Source: Iris pallida (Eukaryota > Streptophyta > Magnoliopsida > Asparagales > Iridaceae). From it: a stretch of DNA of 64,000 nucleotides. Below, piece after piece: positions 55,440-64,000 of this stretch (position 1 is its first letter; every line of letters starts with the position of its first letter). The DNA lies in assembly GCA_029216955.1 (NCBI GenBank), contig JANAVB010012195.1, positions 310,001-374,000 on the forward strand. Reading direction: 5' to 3'. The position numbers were made by a program, and so were the translations under genes. The notes under the pieces were generated by a model. It was not told the DNA's origin and ran no database searches. It saw only the letters and a list, made by a program, of their open reading frames with translations.

Positions 55440-55887
55440 CACTACAAGGAGTGAAACTCCATGCTACAGTGGGGTAACTCCACCATGAGGTTTCCAGGTC
55501 TGGGGTAATGCCTCGGCTCTGCAAGCCAAGTCATAGCGGAGTAGCACCGCAAATAGGCAGGTAGCCTAATGTTGTATGACGTAATTAAAGAGTTGTAGAC
55601 AGCACTACAAAGGGGAGGATGGCCCCATGTTACAGTGGCATGACACCACGATGAGGTACCCAGGTAGGGGTAAATCCTCGACCTTGCAAGCCATGTCGTT
55701 GCAGCGTAACACCGCAAGGAAGCCTTAGGCTTCATGCTGAGTAGATTGGCATTACAAAGAGGCTGAGACCTCATGCTACAGTAGTATGACACTACGATGA
55801 GGTTCCCAGGTAGGGGTAATGCCTCGACTTCAGGCTATGTCATAGTGGCGTAGCACCGCAAGGAAGCGCAAGGCTTCGTGCCATGTC
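55440..55887. repeat. Three tandem units of about 140-170 bases
   Basis: Units start near 55440 (CACTACAAGG), 55613 (CACTACAAAG) and 55750 (CATTACAAAG) and each contain CCAGGTxGGGGTAA, TGCCTCG, and GTAGCACCGCAA. They are internally repetitive (TACAGTGG...TACGATGAGG). This looks like the minisatellite region of another retrotransposon, cut by the insertion of B, but no coding region identifies it. Confidence 0.75.
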
Positions 55888-56269
55888 TCTTTAATAAAAA
55901 AACTCACCTATAGTATATGGAAAGAGATATCAGGCCGTCTCTTGAGAGTAAACTTGTAGACGTCCAAAATTATACACTAAAACTAGGCTGGCATAGGGCC
56001 TTTAATGTGCAGCCAGAAGCACACGTAACTACACTTTGTGAGTGGAAAGAATTACAATTGTGGTACAGAATTCAAGGCATAGTCCATTCTTGTATCATAT
56101 TATTATTTAACCCATACGGGAAGATTCAAGTCGTCAGCGACATCTATCCTAATACAAAATGGACAGTTACTGTGGAGAATGCTCAACCCTGGACACATAT
56201 ATATATTGTGATATATAGGGAATTGTTGGTGCTTTCTTTACATGAAGAGAGCTCGCTCTCAACATGCCT
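55888..56269 (+). other. Unassigned stretch with a 121-residue ORF
   Basis: An ORF 55917-56282 (MERDIRPSLESKLVDVQNYT...) has ordinary amino-acid composition but I recognise no family, it runs into LTR F, and no promoter or conservation supports it. It may be chance or a remnant of the element into which F inserted. Confidence 0.25.
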
Positions 56270-56486
56270 TGTAAAAGTTTAGTCCCACATCGGAAATGCA
56301 CCATGAGTTATCTCAACATATATACTTGGTTGTGTTGTTGAGAGATACACATGGGGTGGTGACCCTAAGGAGGGAACCATGTGGGTGATTTCACTAGGAG
56401 GTAAGAATAAGGCTCCAAGGATTAAGCATTAATGCTTTTGTCATTCTCTTGGATTAATTCCATTTGGAGCTAAGCCCCAAAGGGGC

Positions 56487-56548
56487 TTAGCGACTCGGAC
56501 TCGGACTCGGACTCTGACTCGGACTCGGGCTCGGGCTTGGGCTCATGG
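56487..56548. repeat. (GACTCG)n microsatellite in LTR F
   Basis: Eight to ten imperfect copies of GACTCG, drifting to GGCTCG and GGCTTG at the right end. Confidence 0.9.
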
Positions 56549-56609
56549 GCTCATGAGGCGTAATATGGCATTTTATTGGCGCACTTTGTACTTAGCACGT
56601 CAGCAGTCA

Positions 56610-56765
56610 TGCGGCTCATATGCGGCCATACGGTCTTATGCGGCCTCATACGTCTCATGCGGCTCATACGGCCTCATGCGGTCCATGCGGTCCATACGAC
56701 ACTTATGGCCATGAGGCCATACGGCTCATGCGGCCAGGCTGCTGCTGCTGCTGCCGCATGGAGGG
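56610..56765. repeat. ATGCGGC (GCCGCAT) cluster in LTR F
   Basis: About 12 copies of CATGCGGC, CATACGGC or GGCCATACGG, the reverse complement of the element A family motif, located 200-350 bases upstream of the LTR F TATA box. Followed by a short (GCT)n run near 56738-56752. Confidence 0.85.
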
Positions 56766-57363
56766 CTCTGCTGACTGTGCAGGCTACAAGTCAGTTATGG
56801 AAAGACTGATTCAATACGATTAATTCAGATCCACTTTTTGTGGGATTTGAATTAATTTCGTTGCTATATTTGTGGGATTTGAATTAATTTTGTTGCTATC
56901 TTTGTGGGATTTGATTCAATCTTTCTATAACTGAAGAGGCGGCTAGGGTTTCCACCCTCTCTCTATATATATACTCTCTTCTGGCCTCCTTTGTGAACTA
57001 CTACGAATTTTATAAATCAGAAGAGAGAGAGAGAGAGGGAGCTGCTGCCGCCATTGCAAGTCCATCCGAGGAGTCAGAACAGAGGTGACTTCGAGCGTTC
57101 CACAAGTTCTTCAACTTGCTGGTTCCTAGAAGCAATTCGTGTGGGGTGAATCTTACTTTGAGCAACGGTGTTTTGACACCCCAGTAACCAACCTTTCTTT
57201 ATCTCATCTTTCTCTAGATTATTGTAACTCGTTCTGTCCCAATTACAACACGTTTGTAAGGAAGAACGAGCGATCTTTTTTTCTCTATTTCCCTCCTTCA
57301 TATTGTAATCTGGCTATTTGGCTTTTTGTATCATCGTAGATCTTGAGTTTGATCACTGCAAAG

Positions 57364-58416
57364 TGTAGGAACGAAATAATAAAGCGTAATGCTCTAGAGG
57401 GGGGTGAATAGAGTTGGCAGCGGAATAATGCTAATTAAAAAAAATGTTAGCAGCACAATCACAGAATATTAATCACAACTAAAATAAAGTAAAGGCAGAG
57501 TTAAGAGAGCAAACGCAAAGACAGCGATGTATACTGGTTTCTCTCTGTTGAGGACTAATCCAGTCGGTAGAACTCTTGCTACCAGTTGAATCCACTATTG
57601 GAAAAATCGTAAGTTTTCTTACGAAGTCCTTGCAACTTCTACAACGCGAGCTTTGATATGAAGAACTCGTCCAACTTCAAATGTGAAGAGGTATTCTTCA
57701 ATCAAGCCTTCTGATTACAATCTCTCAGAAACTTCTAGACCGCACCGCACTGGCAAATCGACTAGAAGATTGTAATTGGCTTGGGATCTGAAATTTAAAG
57801 CTCAAGAAAACTCTTTGGAAGACTGAATTCTTTAGATAGAGAGAAGATTGAAAGTGAATGAGTGAGTTGAAATGATCGAAATTCTTCTCTATTTATAGGT
57901 GTTCCAAAGGCAGTCTTGTGACAGAATTCGGGCAGAACTCTATGAGCAAATCTTGGTTAAATTCGCAAATGCAGGAGGACCAAGTAACAAGGATTCAAAA
58001 TCACAACGGCCACCAACCGAACTCTGGCCGAACTCTTGCCGAACTCGGTCCGAGTTCTGTCAGGGTTTAGTTAGGGTTTTAAAAAGCTTTTTGGTGATTT
58101 TTGAAAACCTTTTTGAAAACCTTTTTGTAAACCTTTTTGAGAGGTCATTTTAAAAACATTTTGAACTCATTTAAGGGTAGCCTATTTGCCAGTACGACTC
58201 GGTGTACAATATATTCCTAGACTCAAATAAAATAAAAAATACATTGCATAAGGAATTACTGACTTGAGTAGGCAAACAGATCTTCGGTCTTGAATTCAGT
58301 GAATAGCCATTCTTGATCATGTCCAAGAGTCCGAGATGTCCCGACTAGCTTCGTATATCCAGACAGAATTTGATCAATTATTAAAATCAGGTTGACCATA
58401 TGACCAATGGGCCAAT
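57364..58416 (-). repeat. Element E 3' LTR
   Basis: Plus-strand start TGTAGGAACG; the internal end is next to a CCCCCATTTTG tract, though the expected CA end reads TA, so the boundary may be off by a base or mutated. Minus-strand TATA box TATAAATA at 57890-57897. From about 20 bases upstream of it (57919-58066) there are five to six CCGAACTCGG/AGAATTCGG motifs. No partner LTR in the window to confirm. Confidence 0.65.
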
Positions 58417-58950
58417 AATCTCCCCCATTTTGATAATTGACAAACTATGAATGATATAACATTAAGCATGTTCAAAATATCAAAAAGTAGAATTGTTCAT
58501 ATCCTGTATTATCTCAAAAAAATGTTAGATCTTTTAATTTTTCTCCCCCTTTGTCACTTAGCAAAATAATTGCAAAAGATAAAGCTCTCCCGCAATCAAT
58601 ACATAAGTAACAAATAGTGAGAAAATACATATAAAAGAAATAAGGCAGAAATAAAAGAGAAATATCACAGGCATGTATTGTAAAAAAAATCATCACAGGC
58701 ATGTAATTTCACAGTCAGTTATAAAGAATGAAGCAATATAAGATATAGTGCTATCATAAACTAAAACTGAAACATAGTGCTGAAATAAACTGGAATGCCA
58801 TAAACTGAGGCATAATAAACATGTCCATGAAAATAACAGAGTACTGAAGCAAACTAGAAAGTGCTAATAATAATCAAAAAGTACTGATAATAACTTGGAA
58901 TGTCGGAGCATTTCCAAGTGCACAATAAAATATCACTCAAAATCATATAG
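58417..58950 (-). other. Polypurine tracts and untranslated region of element E
   Basis: Minus-strand CAAAATGGGGGAGA at about 58420-58433 is the likely polypurine tract. A second purine run (AAAGGGGGAGAAAAATT, minus strand, near 58538-58556) may be a duplicate. The rest is AT-rich and non-coding. Confidence 0.6.
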
Positions 58951-60240
58951 TCACATCTTCTCATCATCATCCTCATCATCATCATCAGCTCGACCAGCAT
59001 GTCCTGAAGGACCAGCTCCAGAGGTACCAGCACCAGAAGGATGAGGAGGGACGCCAGCATAGAACTCACCAACAAAGTCACGAGGTGGACGGTACCAATC
59101 ATAGGTGTTACCGGGCTGGAAGTAGGCATGAACAGCCTCATCCTCACAGCGGTAACCAGAGAAAGCTGGATCTCTAGGGATGGAACCGGCTGAATGACCA
59201 GTCTGGACGAAACGAAGATCAGCTAAGGAATTTGCAAGCGCCTGATAACGGGTGACGTCGCGGAACTCACGTTCGCGAGCCATGTCCGTCATCGAGACGT
59301 GCAAAGCAGATAAATGCTGATGTATGCCCTCAAATGTCATGGTATACTGATGAGGTGGTAGAGGAGGTGCAGTAGGAGGAGCAGGAGGAGGAGCTGAAAC
59401 AGTCCTGCTACGACGAGATAACTGAAGAAACTTGGGCTCAGGGTCCTGAGTACAAGTCGACAGATCGATATCGAAGCGCTGAAAGATGCGTGGGAGAATC
59501 ATCGCGTAAGAGAGATTTCTATCTCTTGTACGACAATGATCCATCATCTGAATCATGGTCTTAGGGGCAAAAAATGGAATCCCCTTAAGAATATGGTACA
59601 TGGCGGAAAGCTCAAGAGAAGTCACATCATCCTTTGAAGTGGATTTTGGAAGTAGAGTAGAATAGATGATGCGATACAATTCATAGTTAAACAAGTTCAG
59701 GTTGTTAGCCTTGAACTTTCCAGAGCGTACTCTATCAGGTGCACAGAGTTTCGCTTTGAAACTGGCGAGTGTCGTGCCTTCGGGGAAATCAAATTCAGTG
59801 ATATCAACTAGCGGTTCACCTTCGTTAGGGATACCAAGGATCTCCGCTAAGAGGTCATCATCGAAATTGATATCAATACCTCTAACACGAGTACTCACAT
59901 CAAAAGTGTTTAATATGAGATTGCAATAAATCAATCTAATGGCATTGGTTGCTATAGGGAAGCAGAGTTTAACAAAAAGATGTAACCCTAATGCCTCAAA
60001 GAAATGACGATGATCAGGAAATACAGTCAATTTGACTGGAGCGCCTGTGCATATGGATCTCATGGAGAAGTCTCCATACCACAGTAGGGCTTGGTCTAGG
60101 GTTTGAAAGAAAAACCCGTCAAACGTGCTGTCGCTCGTTTGGACCGGCGAGAAAAGGGAATCTGTATGCGGATGCGAAGATGACCCTTCCTCACTGGGGG
60201 TCGTCTTCTTCCTCTTTGAAGGATTGAATTTGGGTGCCAT
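58951..60240 (-). CDS. Element E extra ORF: plant transposon-protein (Transposase_32-like) protein, 429 residues, intact
   Basis: MAPKFNPSKRKKTTPSEEG basic Ser-rich N-terminus. Residues about 50-270 resemble the domain known as putative plant transposon protein: VRGIDINFDDDLLAEILGIP, YSTLLPKSTSKDDVTSLELSAMYHILKG and YAMILPRIFQRFDIDLS. A Pro-rich linker follows, then a helical segment and an acidic tail (DDDDEDDDEKM). No signal peptide or membrane segment is evident, so it is not env-like in structure. It has its own TATA box (60488-60494, minus strand). It is uninterrupted while pol has several frameshifts. Function unknown. Confidence 0.75.
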   Translation of the reverse strand: MAPKFNPSKRKKTTPSEEGSSSHPHTDSLFSPVQTSDSTFDGFFFQTLDQALLWYGDFSMRSICTGAPVKLTVFPDHRHFFEALGLHLFVKLCFPIATNAIRLIYCNLILNTFDVSTRVRGIDINFDDDLLAEILGIPNEGEPLVDITEFDFPEGTTLASFKAKLCAPDRVRSGKFKANNLNLFNYELYRIIYSTLLPKSTSKDDVTSLELSAMYHILKGIPFFAPKTMIQMMDHCRTRDRNLSYAMILPRIFQRFDIDLSTCTQDPEPKFLQLSRRSRTVSAPPPAPPTAPPLPPHQYTMTFEGIHQHLSALHVSMTDMAREREFRDVTRYQALANSLADLRFVQTGHSAGSIPRDPAFSGYRCEDEAVHAYFQPGNTYDWYRPPRDFVGEFYAGVPPHPSGAGTSGAGPSGHAGRADDDDEDDDEKM

Positions 60241-60851
60241 TTGTGCAAATAGAAGTAAATATGCACTAATTAAAAAGTGGACAAAGATGGAGTTATACCT
60301 CCCGAAATCAAAGTATGTCGAAGAGAACGACGAACTCCGTACGAATCCAAATTTTGGATTGATTTCACCACTTGGATTGGAAGAAAGAGGGTGGTGAAGA
60401 ACTAGGGTTTACGGCTTCTTTGCGGCTGCTGCTGCTGTTATGATGTAGTTTGGAAACAATGAGGAAGAAAGGCTCTCGGGTTCTGGTTATATAACCTGAC
60501 ACCCTCAACCGAACTCGGGCCGAATTCGGTCAGAGCTCTGGCCGAATTCGCCTAGGGTTCTTTATAGTTAATTTTTGCCATTCTTTTTTATTGTCTCATT
60601 TCAAATATTTAATTCAAAGATTAGTCATTTCAACTTCAATTAACATAATTAATTTTATTTTATAGATTAAATGTCGTTACACAGTGACTGTTTCAGATTA
60701 GCTGTAGGAGTACTGTCCCAGCTGGCGGAGGTTCACCGGGGAACTCTTAAGTACCGCTTCGCTTCAACCGTAATTGTGGTGACAGACAGACTCTTTATTG
60801 GCTTGTCTCTAACACAGTTTTTATGTAATGATATATAATCATAAAACAAAA
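60241..60851 (-). promoter_or_regulatory. Promoter region of the element E extra ORF
   Basis: On the minus strand TATATAA (60488-60494) lies 248 bases before the ATG at 60240. Fifteen bases upstream of it, 60509-60552 has CCGAACTCGG, GCCGAATTCGG and GCCGAATTCG, the same motif type and spacing as in the element E LTR. The stretch 60560-60851 to the pol stop is AT-rich with no other feature. Confidence 0.65.
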
Positions 60852-61628
60852 TTAATTAATATTATTGACGTCCAAAATTCCTAATTCTCGACGTAAATAA
60901 TTGAAACGATCTTCCGCTAGAGGTTTAGTGAAGATGTCAGCTAGTTGATTTTCAGTATCTATGTACACAAGGTTTATATCTCCATTTTGATGATGATCTC
61001 TAAGAAAGTGATGTCGAATCTCGATATGTTTAGTACGAGAGTGACATACTGGATTCTTAGTCAAATTAATAGTGCTCGTGTTATCACAAAAAATGGAAAT
61101 ATGTGTGTAAAATAAATCATAGTCTTCTAGGATTTGTTTCATCCACAAAATCTGAGCACAACAACGTCCTGCGACGATGTACTCAGCCTCTGTTGTTGAT
61201 AGGGCTACAGAATTTTGTATTTTACTAAACCATGAGACTAAAGCTTTGCCTAAGAAATGACATGTGCCACTGGTACTTTTTCTATCAACTTTGCATCCAG
61301 CAAAATCTACATCCGAATAACCAGTAAGGTCAAAGGACTTAGTTTTGGGATACCATAAGCCAACAAAAAAAGTGCCCATAAGGTATCGAAATATACGCTT
61401 AACTGCGTACAGATGTGATTCCTTTGGGTTAGCTTGAAAACGTGCACACAGGCAAACACTAAACATTATATCTGGACGACTAGCAGTTAAATAAAGTAAA
61501 CTACCAATCATACCTCGATACTTACGTGTGTCGACTGACTTGCCTTGTTCATCTGGATCAAGCTTTGTTGAAGTTGCCATTGGAGTGCCAATAGGTTTGA
61601 CATTGTCCAGATCAAACTTCTTTGGCAA
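60852..61628 (-). pseudogene. Element E RNase H
   Basis: KPIGTPMATSTKLD, KYRGMIGSLLYLTASRPDIMF, GYSDVDFAGCKVDRKSTSGTC, ALSTTEAEYIVAG, FCDNTSTINLTKNPV, HIEIRHHFLRDH and QLADIFTKPLAEDRF. The open frame is complete to the natural stop, but a frameshift near 61612-61628 separates it from RT. Confidence 0.9.
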
Positions 61629-62337
61629 GTTTTTTTGTGTATTTGGCTTGATTTATAAATATTCCATTATCAGTTTGTTTGATTTGCAATCCGAGAAAGA
61701 GTTTCAGCTCTCCTATCATGCTCATCTCAAACTCTTTCTGTATACACTTAGAAAATTCTTGACACAGAGATTCATCAGTAGATCCAAATATAATATCATT
61801 AACATAGATTTGAATTAAAAGAAGTTTGCCATTAAAAGACTTAATAAACAATGTAGTGTCAACCTTGCCTTTTAAAAAACCGTTGTCAAGTAGAAAAGAG
61901 CTTAGGCGATCATACCAAGCACGAGGTGCTTGTTTTAAACCGTATAAAGCTTTTTTCAACTTGAAAACATGATCAGGGTTTTTGAAATCCGTGAAACCTG
62001 GAGATTGTGCTACAAAAACTTCTTCTTTTATAAAATCATTTAAAAAAGTACTCTTGACATCCATTTGAAATAGTTTGAAATCATGAAAACATGTAAATGC
62101 ACATAACATGCGAATGGATTCTAATCTCGCAACTGGGGCATAAGTCTCATCGTAGTCGATACCTTCTTCTTGATTGTATCCTTGAGCTACGAGTCGAGCC
62201 TTATTACGAGTCACTAAACCATCCTCATTTAGTTTATTTCGGAATACCCAACGGGTGCCAATGACCGGACGATCAATTGGCTTGGGAACAAGTTCCCAAA
62301 CTTGATTTCGTTCAAATTGGTTTAATTCCTCTCGCAT
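61612..62337 (-). pseudogene. Element E reverse transcriptase
   Basis: WELVPKPIDRPVIGTRWVFRNKLNEDG, ARLVAQGYNQEEGIDYDETYAPVARLESIR, FQMDVKSTFLNDFIKEEVFVAQSPGF and LKKALYGLKQAPRAWYDRLS. The catalytic box reads YVNDIIFGST instead of YVDD, a G-to-A type change that would abolish a metal-binding Asp. Stops at 62340-62400 and a frameshift separate it from the integrase piece. Confidence 0.9.
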
Positions 62338-62468
62338 AGCATCTATCCAAAAACTATCACTACATGCTTCATCAATTGATTTGGGTTCTAGCTATGAAAT
62401 AAATGCAATACTAGAAACAATATCTCTACTGGATGTACGAGTACTTACACCTTTGGTAATGTCACCAA

Positions 62469-63506
62469 TTACCAAATCCTTTGGATGATCAGTGTAAATT
62501 TTAATCTTTTCGGCAGACTCTGAAGGTAGCTGGTTCCTGGATCTTCTCTAGGAGGATCAGCTAGTGCCGAGCTTGGTTGAGAATCAGCTATTGTTGAGCT
62601 TGGTACAGTTGGATCTTCGTCATTGTCATCGATCGTCATCTTATTTAGTTCATCAAAAGTGATGTTGATTGACTCTTCGATGATCATGGTTCGTTTGTTG
62701 AAGACTCTATATTCTTTGCTCTTGGCCGCATAACCTAAAAATATACCTTCATCGGTCTTTTCGTCAAACTTTCCCAAATTGTCTTTTGTATTAAGAATGA
62801 AACATTTACAACCAAATATTCTAAAATATGAAACAGATGGAATTCTATCAAACCATAACTCAAATGGAGTCTTTTTCGATTTGGGTCGAATTAGAACTCT
62901 ATTGAGAACAAAGCAAGCTGTATTGACAGCTTCAGCCCAGAAATATTTGGGTAGACTAAACTGGTTTAACATCACTCTGGCCATTTCGGATAGAGTTCTG
63001 TTCTTACGTTCCACAACTCTATTTTGTTGTGGAGTCCTAGGGCAGGAGAACTCGTGTACAAAACCGTGTGTGTCACAAAATTGCTAAAAATTAGCTTTCT
63101 CGAATTCGCCTCCATGATCGCTTTTGATTCGAGTGATCATGTAACCTTTTTCATTCTGAACTTTCTTGCAAAAGGCGATAAATTTGGATGATGCATCATT
63201 CTTGCGTGTCAAGAAGTATACCCACGTGTATCTAGAGAAATTATCTACAATTACGAAAGCATAAAGCTTACCTCCGAGGCTAGCAACTCTGCTAGGACCA
63301 AATAAGTCCATATGAAGCAATTGTAGAGGTCTAGTAGTACATACTGCGTTTACTGACTTGAATGTGGATCTGGTAGCTTTGTTCTTTTCACATTGGCTGC
63401 ATACCGAATCCTTCTTGAATGTAATGTCCGGTAAACCGCGTACTAGCTTTTTGTGGATAATCTTGATATTGTGTCCATATTTGCGTGACCGAGTCTCATA
63501 TGCCAC
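62469..63506 (-). pseudogene. Element E integrase
   Basis: CSQCEKNKATRSTFKSV, LLHMDLFGPSRVASLGGKLYAFVIVDNFSRYTWVYFL, IKSDHGGEFEKANF, then a stop at 63084, then PRTPQQNRVVERKNRTLSEMARVMLNQ and FGCKCFILNTKDNLGKFDEKTDEGIFLGY. The DDE residues are present. A frameshift near 62469 ends it. Confidence 0.9.
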
Positions 63507-64000
63507 AGATGACTCTTATCGTTTTTAGCCATTAAGCATCTACCTGAAATGTTAGTTTCTTCCAACAAATAGAAAACATATATGTTGTCTTCCCTGATAC
63601 CTTCAAAGATAGTACTACCAGTTGAGCTATCAACTATAGTACATTTGTCTTTGCCAAAGTTGATGCCATAACCATGATCAGCTAGATGACTTACGCTGAG
63701 TAGATTATGTTTCAACTCGGTAACCAGACAGACATCTTTAATAACAGGATAGGGAGACTTACCAACATCACCGATACCAATAATATACCGTTTCAAGTTA
63801 TTACTGAAGGAGACATAGCCTTCCTTCTTTTTCTTCGACAGTGTTGCAAATAGGGTAGTGTCACCGGTCATATGCCGTGAGCAACCGCTGTCGAGGATCC
63901 ATTTGCTTCTACCATGTGAAAGGTGTTCCACCTACAAAACAGTTTGCAGATGAAACTTTTGGTACCCATTTCTTGTAGGGTCCTGAAATGTTAGCCTTTG
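63443..64000 (-). pseudogene. Element E protease end and GAG-pre-integrase region (continues beyond window)
   Basis: KWILDSGCSRHMTGD holds the D-S-G protease site; LLSVSHLADHGYGINFGKDKCTI and HLWHMRLGHANMDTISRLSTKS form the GAG-pre-integrase region. A frameshift near 63450-63506 leads to the integrase piece. The gag side is outside the window. Confidence 0.87.

Larger units (their letters stand above)
56270..57360 (+). repeat. Copia-type LTR F (solo, or 5' LTR of an element interrupted by E)
   Basis: TGTAAAAGTTTAGTCCCACATCGG start, a sequence typical of plant Ty1/copia LTRs, then a TATATATA box (56964-56972), GA-rich leader, a 3' part with TTGTAATCTGGC, and GATCACTGCA end. The left flank TGCCT is not repeated at the right, and element E begins three bases later, so it may be a 5' LTR with its interior displaced beyond E. 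Contains a GACTCG tract and a GCCGCAT motif cluster. Confidence 0.65.
57364..64000 (-). mobile_element. Element E: Ty1/copia, SIRE-like, with an extra ORF (right part outside window)
   Basis: Minus-strand element: pol pieces in copia order (protease, GAG-pre-integrase, integrase, RT, RNase H) run from the window's right edge down to 60852, followed by a 429-residue ORF and a 3' LTR (57364-58416). The presumed TSD is CAAAG (57359-57363). An ORF between pol and the 3' LTR and the RNase H end (QLADIFTKPLAEDRF) point to the SIRE group. The 5' half and gag are outside the window. Confidence 0.85.

Noticed and set aside
57364..58416. Host protein-coding gene in the region right of F
   Set aside because: The only ORFs are short; TATA position, polypurine tract and downstream copia pol identify it as an LTR.
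58951..60240. Env-like protein in element E
   Set aside because: The position fits, but I see no signal peptide, transmembrane segment or fusion-peptide-like stretch; the Transposase_32-like reading is better.

Overview
The window is plant nuclear DNA made almost entirely of nested LTR retrotransposons. It looks like repeat-rich heterochromatin of a flowering plant (probably a eudicot, which I infer only from repeat style). I see no host gene, rRNA, tRNA or CRISPR array.

Nesting, as shown by LTR ends and 5-bp target-site duplications (TSDs). Element B (Ty3/gypsy, Tat-like, minus strand) runs from before base 1 to 55307. Element A (same lineage, minus strand, 3131-34578, TSD ACGAT) sits inside a plus-strand gene of B. 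Element D (same lineage, minus strand, 16061-29468, TSD CTTGT) sits inside A's protease. Element C (7.8 kb, minus strand, 41699-49493, TSD CTTCT) sits in B's protease-RT linker; it is a Tekay/Del-like relic that keeps gag but has lost pol. To the right of B lie a 3-unit tandem repeat, a copia-type LTR (F, 56270-57360, plus strand) and a SIRE-like Ty1/copia element (E, 57364 to beyond the end, minus strand). LTR divergence counted by eye gives the same order of ages: B about 8% (173 bp only), A about 5%, C about 2.4%, D about 2%.

A, B and D share one plan. On the minus strand: LTR, a PBS matching tRNA-Arg, ORF1 whose reading frame runs through the PBS, gag with a CHHC knuckle, a protease with an unusual D-P-G-S site, a repeat-rich linker, RT, RNase H and integrase. 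On the plus strand, between the polypurine tract and the pol 3' end, there are extra genes with their own TATA boxes. In A and B the main one has a short exon beginning MAPK, a phase-1 intron, a plant-mobile-domain-like (PMD-like) region, a basic stretch and a coiled-coil C-terminus. D has a reduced version of this locus plus two small genes. A 107-residue gene convergent with pol is conserved between B and D.

The most interesting signal is that each family carries its own short CpG-containing motif. It is clustered upstream of the LTR TATA box, upstream of the antisense-gene TATA box, and in the antisense intron or the 5' end of ORF1: GCCGCAT in A, TGCGCA in B, (T)CACGC in D. Copia element E has CCGAAYTCGG-type motifs about 20 bases upstream of both its LTR TATA and the TATA of its extra ORF, and copia LTR F carries A's motif. 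I propose, as inference, a self-recognition system in which the extra protein acts on its own family's motif, analogous to VANC anti-silencing proteins of VANDAL transposons.

Most gag-pol reading frames are broken by premature stops, mainly of the C-to-T or G-to-A type. Uninterrupted ORFs include A ORF1, D ORF1, A's last antisense exon, both 107-residue genes and E's 429-residue extra ORF.
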